Source: Alphaproteobacteria bacterium UBA2964 (GTDB lineage Bacteria; Pseudomonadota; Alphaproteobacteria; MPNO01; UBA2964). Taken from it: a DNA stretch of 8,571 nucleotides. Position 1 is the stretch's first letter, and each line of letters opens with the position of its first letter. Where the stretch lies: positions 2,116 through 10,686 of the forward strand of contig DEBE01000136.1 of assembly GCA_002348425.1 (NCBI GenBank). The letters are read 5' to 3'. A model generated the notes under the pieces. The model saw only the letters and a list, made by a program, of their open reading frames with translations. It did not search any database and was not told where the DNA came from. Made by a program: the position numbers and the translations under genes. Positions 6,063-8,571 of this stretch are shown here, one piece after another.

Positions 6063-7037
6063 ATGAAAAAAAATGTATTTTTTAGTGTTTTTGCAGTAGC
6101 GTCTGTCACCGCAAGTTTGGCGGTAGCGCAAGTTGTCAGCGTTGCGACAAATCCACAGGGGACATTGGGTTATCGCACGGGTATTGCCGTAGCCAAGGTT
6201 GTCACGGCAAAAACGGATGTCACAGCCCGAGCACAGCCAATGGCAGGCTCGTCTACATATTTACCAATGTTAGATCGTGGAGAGATTAATTTTGGGTTTA
6301 CCAATGGTGGTGAACTTCAACATGCCGCTGATGGTGTTGGAACATTTGCAGGAAGAAAACAGGCAAATCTCCGCACCGTTGCTGTAATGTTTCCGTTGCG
6401 TTCGGGTGTTGCTGTTGTTGGGGATACCGGCCTGACAAAGATTAGCGATCTGCAGAAGTTTAAAGGAAAGAGGGCGCCAACTAAATATACATCACTAGCA
6501 ATTATTCAGGACTTTATAGCTGCCGCTATGATCAATGGCGGGGTGTCCTATGCTGACTTTAAGGGGGTTCCCGTGTCGGGTTTAGCTAAAGGCGCATTGG
6601 CATTAGGGCAAGGAAAGGTCGATTTGGCTTGGGTACCCGTTGGTTCCGGGTTGGCAAAAAAGATCAACAATCAACTCCGCAATAGGGGTGGTATGCGGTA
6701 TTTGGATCTAGATACGTCACCTGAAGCACACGCACGTTTTAAGAAAGCAGCACCCGCATTAACTCTTAGAAAAATCGTTAATACAAAGTTGGCGGGAATT
6801 AAACAGCCGACACACGTTGCAGAAATGTCTTACATCATGCTTACCGGAAAAAGCACCGATGAAGCCCTAGTTTACAAGGTGACGAAGGCCCTCATTAAAC
6901 ACCAAAAGGATTTAGGAAAAGCATTTGGGGCATTTAAGCGGAACAAAAAAGCGGGCATGGGGTCAGTTAAAGAAACGCCATACCATCCGGGTGCAATCCG
7001 TGCTTATAAAGAAGCTGGAATAAAAGTTGTAAGGTAG
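6063..7037 (+). CDS. TAXI-family TRAP transporter periplasmic solute-binding protein
   Basis: This 324-aa secreted protein has a signal peptide: KK at 2-3, a hydrophobic core of about 5-19, and an AVA-Q cleavage motif after A22. The mature protein opens with VVSVATNPQGTLGYRTG, the TAXI-type start in which a glycine-rich loop follows the first strand. It continues with AQPMAGSSTYLPMLDRGEINFGF (58-79) and ends in YHPGAIRAYKEAGI (307-320), the typical TAXI C-terminus. It would bind the substrate in the periplasm and hand it to the permease encoded just upstream. A strong Shine-Dalgarno, AGAGGA (6051-6056), sits 6 nt before the ATG, unlike the permease gene, which has none. TAXI ligands include glutamate and other carboxylates in characterised cases; the ligand here cannot be read from sequence. 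Confidence 0.93.
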   Translation: MKKNVFFSVFAVASVTASLAVAQVVSVATNPQGTLGYRTGIAVAKVVTAKTDVTARAQPMAGSSTYLPMLDRGEINFGFTNGGELQHAADGVGTFAGRKQANLRTVAVMFPLRSGVAVVGDTGLTKISDLQKFKGKRAPTKYTSLAIIQDFIAAAMINGGVSYADFKGVPVSGLAKGALALGQGKVDLAWVPVGSGLAKKINNQLRNRGGMRYLDLDTSPEAHARFKKAAPALTLRKIVNTKLAGIKQPTHVAEMSYIMLTGKSTDEALVYKVTKALIKHQKDLGKAFGAFKRNKKAGMGSVKETPYHPGAIRAYKEAGIKVVR

Positions 7038-7056
7038 CATTTTGTCATAGGGATTT

Positions 7057-7097
7057 GAGGTTTTTTTTGCAAACTTGCTTGCTTGTAAAAAAACCTC
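7057..7097 (+). terminator. Hairpin after the TRAP operon, candidate terminator
   Basis: GAGGTTTTTTT (7057-7067) pairs perfectly with AAAAAAACCTC (7087-7097), giving an 11-bp stem over a 19-nt loop that itself contains GCAA/TTGC complementarity. It starts 20 nt after the binding protein stop. The U-tract is inside the 5' arm and only a short T-run (7098-7100) follows, so it is an atypical intrinsic terminator. It may act as an mRNA 3'-end stabiliser. The symmetric arms could work in both directions. Confidence 0.45.
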
Positions 7098-7195
7098 TTT
7101 CCTAAGCCAGATTTCTTTTGAATTTTGACCAAACAGGAAGATATTTTATCTTTAATTTACAATTTTAAAGGTCTAATTTTAACTTGAATTAACGA

Positions 7196-7228
7196 TATAA
7201 AATTTGAGGACCCGAAAACGGGGCGAGG
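7196..7228 (+). promoter_or_regulatory. Candidate -10, leader hairpin and ribosome site of the NDUFS4-like gene
   Basis: TATAAA (7196-7201) is a possible -10 with no clear -35. The short leader holds GAGGA (7206-7210), a GC hairpin CCCG-AAAA-CGGG (7211-7222) and a second GAGG (7225-7228) only 3 nt before the ATG at 7232. The near GAGG is closer than optimal. If the hairpin folds, it would bring the distal GAGGA nearer to the start codon. Confidence 0.35.
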
Positions 7229-7231
7229 TCA

Positions 7232-7546
7232 ATGTCTAACGCCAGAATTTATAAACCATCAAAAAGTGCAATGCAGTCCGGAAAGGGGAAAACAAAGAGT
7301 TGGGTACTCGAGTTTGAGCCGTCTGCTGCGAAAAGGCCAGACCAACTGATGGGGTGGATCGGCAGCCAGGATATGAAAGCCGATCAAATACGAATTAAGT
7401 TTAGTGAAAAGGATCAGGCGATTGATTTTGCTCGCAGAGTTGGAATAAATTTTCGGGTTCAGGAGCAAGCAGAAAAAAAAGTAAAACCCAAAAGCTATGC
7501 AGATAATTTTCACCCGGATCGGATTACAGGAAACTGGACCCATTAA
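7232..7546 (+). CDS. NDUFS4-like accessory subunit of respiratory complex I
   Basis: This 104-aa soluble protein matches the ETC complex I subunit family (NDUFS4, 18 kDa IP / AQDQ type). It opens with ARIYKPSKSAMQSGKGKTK (4-22), followed by WVLEFEP (24-30), then the LMGWIGSQDM stretch (39-48), and ends with the conserved KSYADNF (86-92) and terminal NWTH. In alphaproteobacteria and mitochondria this subunit binds the peripheral arm of NADH:ubiquinone oxidoreductase near the N-module. It has no signal peptide or membrane segment, consistent with a cytoplasmic-face position. It is a single gene between the TRAP operon's hairpin and tRNA-Arg, unrelated in function to the catabolic genes. It is the strongest evidence for an alphaproteobacterial host. 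Confidence 0.93.
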   Translation: MSNARIYKPSKSAMQSGKGKTKSWVLEFEPSAAKRPDQLMGWIGSQDMKADQIRIKFSEKDQAIDFARRVGINFRVQEQAEKKVKPKSYADNFHPDRITGNWTH

Positions 7547-7617
7547 AGAGTTTTTAAGTTTTACCGGATAGATTTGTGATTAATGAAGGATGGTAACAAA
7601 ATTCTAGCTGGTTTAAA

Positions 7618-7623
7618 TATAAT
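7618..7623 (+). promoter_or_regulatory. Candidate -10 of tRNA-Arg
   Basis: A perfect TATAAT lies 5 bp before the mature 5' end of tRNA-Arg. A possible -35, GTAACA (7593-7598, 4/6 matches), has a long 19-bp spacer. If used, the primary transcript would begin at or near nucleotide +1 of the tRNA. An alternative is TTTAAA at 7612-7617 with a slightly longer leader. Confidence 0.38.
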
Positions 7624-7628
7624 TAGGA

Positions 7629-7705
7629 GCGCCCGTAGCTCAGCTGGATAGAGCATCGGCCTTCTAAGCCGAATGTCGCAGGTTCGAGTCCTGCCGGGCG
7701 CGCCA
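7629..7705 (+). tRNA. tRNA-Arg (anticodon UCU), CCA encoded
   Basis: This is a complete 77-nt cloverleaf. The acceptor GCGCCCG (7629-7635) pairs with CGGGCGC (7695-7701), followed by discriminator G and an encoded CCA (7703-7705). The anticodon stem TCGGC/GCCGA encloses the loop CTTCTAA, giving anticodon TCT (UCU) for AGA/AGG arginine codons. The T-loop TTCGAGT is standard. The pcaD-like start codon follows 31 nt after the CCA with no terminator between, so the two may be co-transcribed. Confidence 0.97.
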
Positions 7706-7736
7706 TTATAATTCAGTTAAGGAAAGATGTCTGAAT

Positions 7737-8528
7737 ATGCTTACTACCGCAAATAAAATTTCTATCAATTATGAAATCACTGGGCCAGAGGATGCCCCCG
7801 TTCTGGTTTTTAGTAATTCACTGGCCACATCGCTAGCGATGTGGAACGATCAAGTTGATCATCTCAAGGATGAATACCGCATATTGCGTTATGATAACCG
7901 GGGCCATGGCGGTACTCCTCTACCAGATATGGAGGGTCCATATAGTATTGAGTTGTTGGGTCGCGATATTCTCGGTCTTCTTGATGTTCTTAATATTGAG
8001 AAGGTCTCATTTTGTGGGTTGTCAAAAGGCGGAATGGTCGGGCAGTGGCTCGGAATTAATGCGCCAGATCGACTAAATAAATTAGTTCTTTCCAATACGG
8101 CATCCTATTTCCCTGATAAGGAAATGTGGCGAGAGAGAATAAATATGGCTACGAACGATGGAATTCCTGCTATTGCGGAGGCCTCCATCGGGCGTTGGTT
8201 TACTCCAGGTTACCTGGAGCGGTCCGACACATCCCCAACAATAGACTTCGTTCGACAGTTTATTCTGGAAACAAGTAGAGACGGATACCTTGCTTCCAGC
8301 GTTGCTATCCGAGATATGGATTTTCGTGATGAACTTTCGCAGATCAAAGTTTCCACGATGGTAGTGATTGGTGAAAAAGACCCAGCAACAATCCCGGAAT
8401 ACGGAGAATTAATCGCTTCAAGGATACCGGGTTGCAAGACATTCGTCGTTCCTGATGCCGCACATTTATCCAATATTGAACAACCGATCGTTTATACCTC
8501 TGCTCTAAAAAATTTCCTGAATGGATAA
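7737..8528 (+). CDS. pcaD: 3-oxoadipate enol-lactonase-like alpha/beta hydrolase
   Basis: This 263-aa protein has the length of PcaD/CatD enol-lactonases, which hydrolyse 3-oxoadipate enol-lactone in the cytoplasm in the beta-ketoadipate pathway. The opening GPEDAPVLVFSNSLATSLAMW (16-36), the RYDNRGHG loop (51-58), the nucleophile elbow GLSKGGM (94-100, S96), the acid D215 in GEKDPATIP and H243 in DAAHLSNIEQP form the expected triad and family signature. The start at 7737 has AAGGAAAG (7719-7726) upstream. Another ATG at 7727 is out of frame and opens only a 9-codon ORF that overlaps this start. No other pca genes are adjacent, so the gene may serve a scattered pathway or a different lactone or ester. 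After the stop (8529-8571) I see nothing recognisable. Confidence 0.85.
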   Translation: MLTTANKISINYEITGPEDAPVLVFSNSLATSLAMWNDQVDHLKDEYRILRYDNRGHGGTPLPDMEGPYSIELLGRDILGLLDVLNIEKVSFCGLSKGGMVGQWLGINAPDRLNKLVLSNTASYFPDKEMWRERINMATNDGIPAIAEASIGRWFTPGYLERSDTSPTIDFVRQFILETSRDGYLASSVAIRDMDFRDELSQIKVSTMVVIGEKDPATIPEYGELIASRIPGCKTFVVPDAAHLSNIEQPIVYTSALKNFLNG

Positions 8529-8571
8529 CTATTGGTTTAAATTCTTAAAGTGCTCTTGAAACCTAACGGCA

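Noticed and set aside
7259..7543. Antisense 94-codon open frame over the NDUFS4-like gene
   Set aside because: The sense frame matches a known family end to end, and the antisense frame has no start signal.
199..7705. Genomic island integrated at tRNA-Pro or tRNA-Arg
   Set aside because: I found no repeat of either tRNA 3' end within the window and no integrase or mobility gene. The NDUFS4-like housekeeping gene lies between the two tRNAs.

Overview
The window looks like chromosomal DNA of an alphaproteobacterium with moderate to low GC. The best taxonomic clue is a 104-aa homologue of the mitochondrial-type complex I accessory subunit NDUFS4 (7232-7546), a family found in alphaproteobacteria and mitochondria. 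A stand-alone PcaD-type hydrolase and a TAXI-type TRAP transporter fit a free-living heterotroph that uses organic acids or aromatics. I see no phage, transposase, integrase or CRISPR.

Layout. A 17-bp tandem repeat (42-75) and a tRNA-Pro(UGG) (199-275) lie at the left edge. Next is a minus-strand block, read right to left: a decayed N-terminal fragment of a Rieske oxygenase (3738-3412), a benzoylformate-decarboxylase-like ThDP enzyme (3405-1723), and a full-length Rieske non-haem iron oxygenase alpha subunit (1582-392). An AT-rich divergent intergenic region (3739-4052) separates this block from a plus-strand operon. That operon has a fused TRAP permease (4053-6005) and its TAXI-family periplasmic binding protein (6063-7037). 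The right end carries the NDUFS4-like gene, a tRNA-Arg(UCU) (7629-7705) and a 3-oxoadipate enol-lactonase-like gene (7737-8528).

How the genes may work together (inference). The TRAP/TAXI system would import an organic acid. The Rieske oxygenase and the ThDP-dependent 2-oxo-acid decarboxylase or lyase would act on it or on related aromatic or 2-oxo acids. The Rieske alpha subunit needs an electron-transfer partner that is not in the window. The NDUFS4-like gene is housekeeping. The PcaD-like gene may be linked by function (the 3-oxoadipate branch) or only by position.

The most unusual part is the minus-strand block. The Rieske remnant and the intact Rieske gene share matching upstream elements (TTGACA, 16 bp, TACCAT) that end exactly 6 bp before each ATG, and neither has a Shine-Dalgarno sequence. 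This predicts leaderless mRNAs. Homology of the remnant continues past its stop codon to within 6 nt of the ThDP start codon, so the fossil appears to supply both the promoter and the ribosome-binding site of the ThDP gene.
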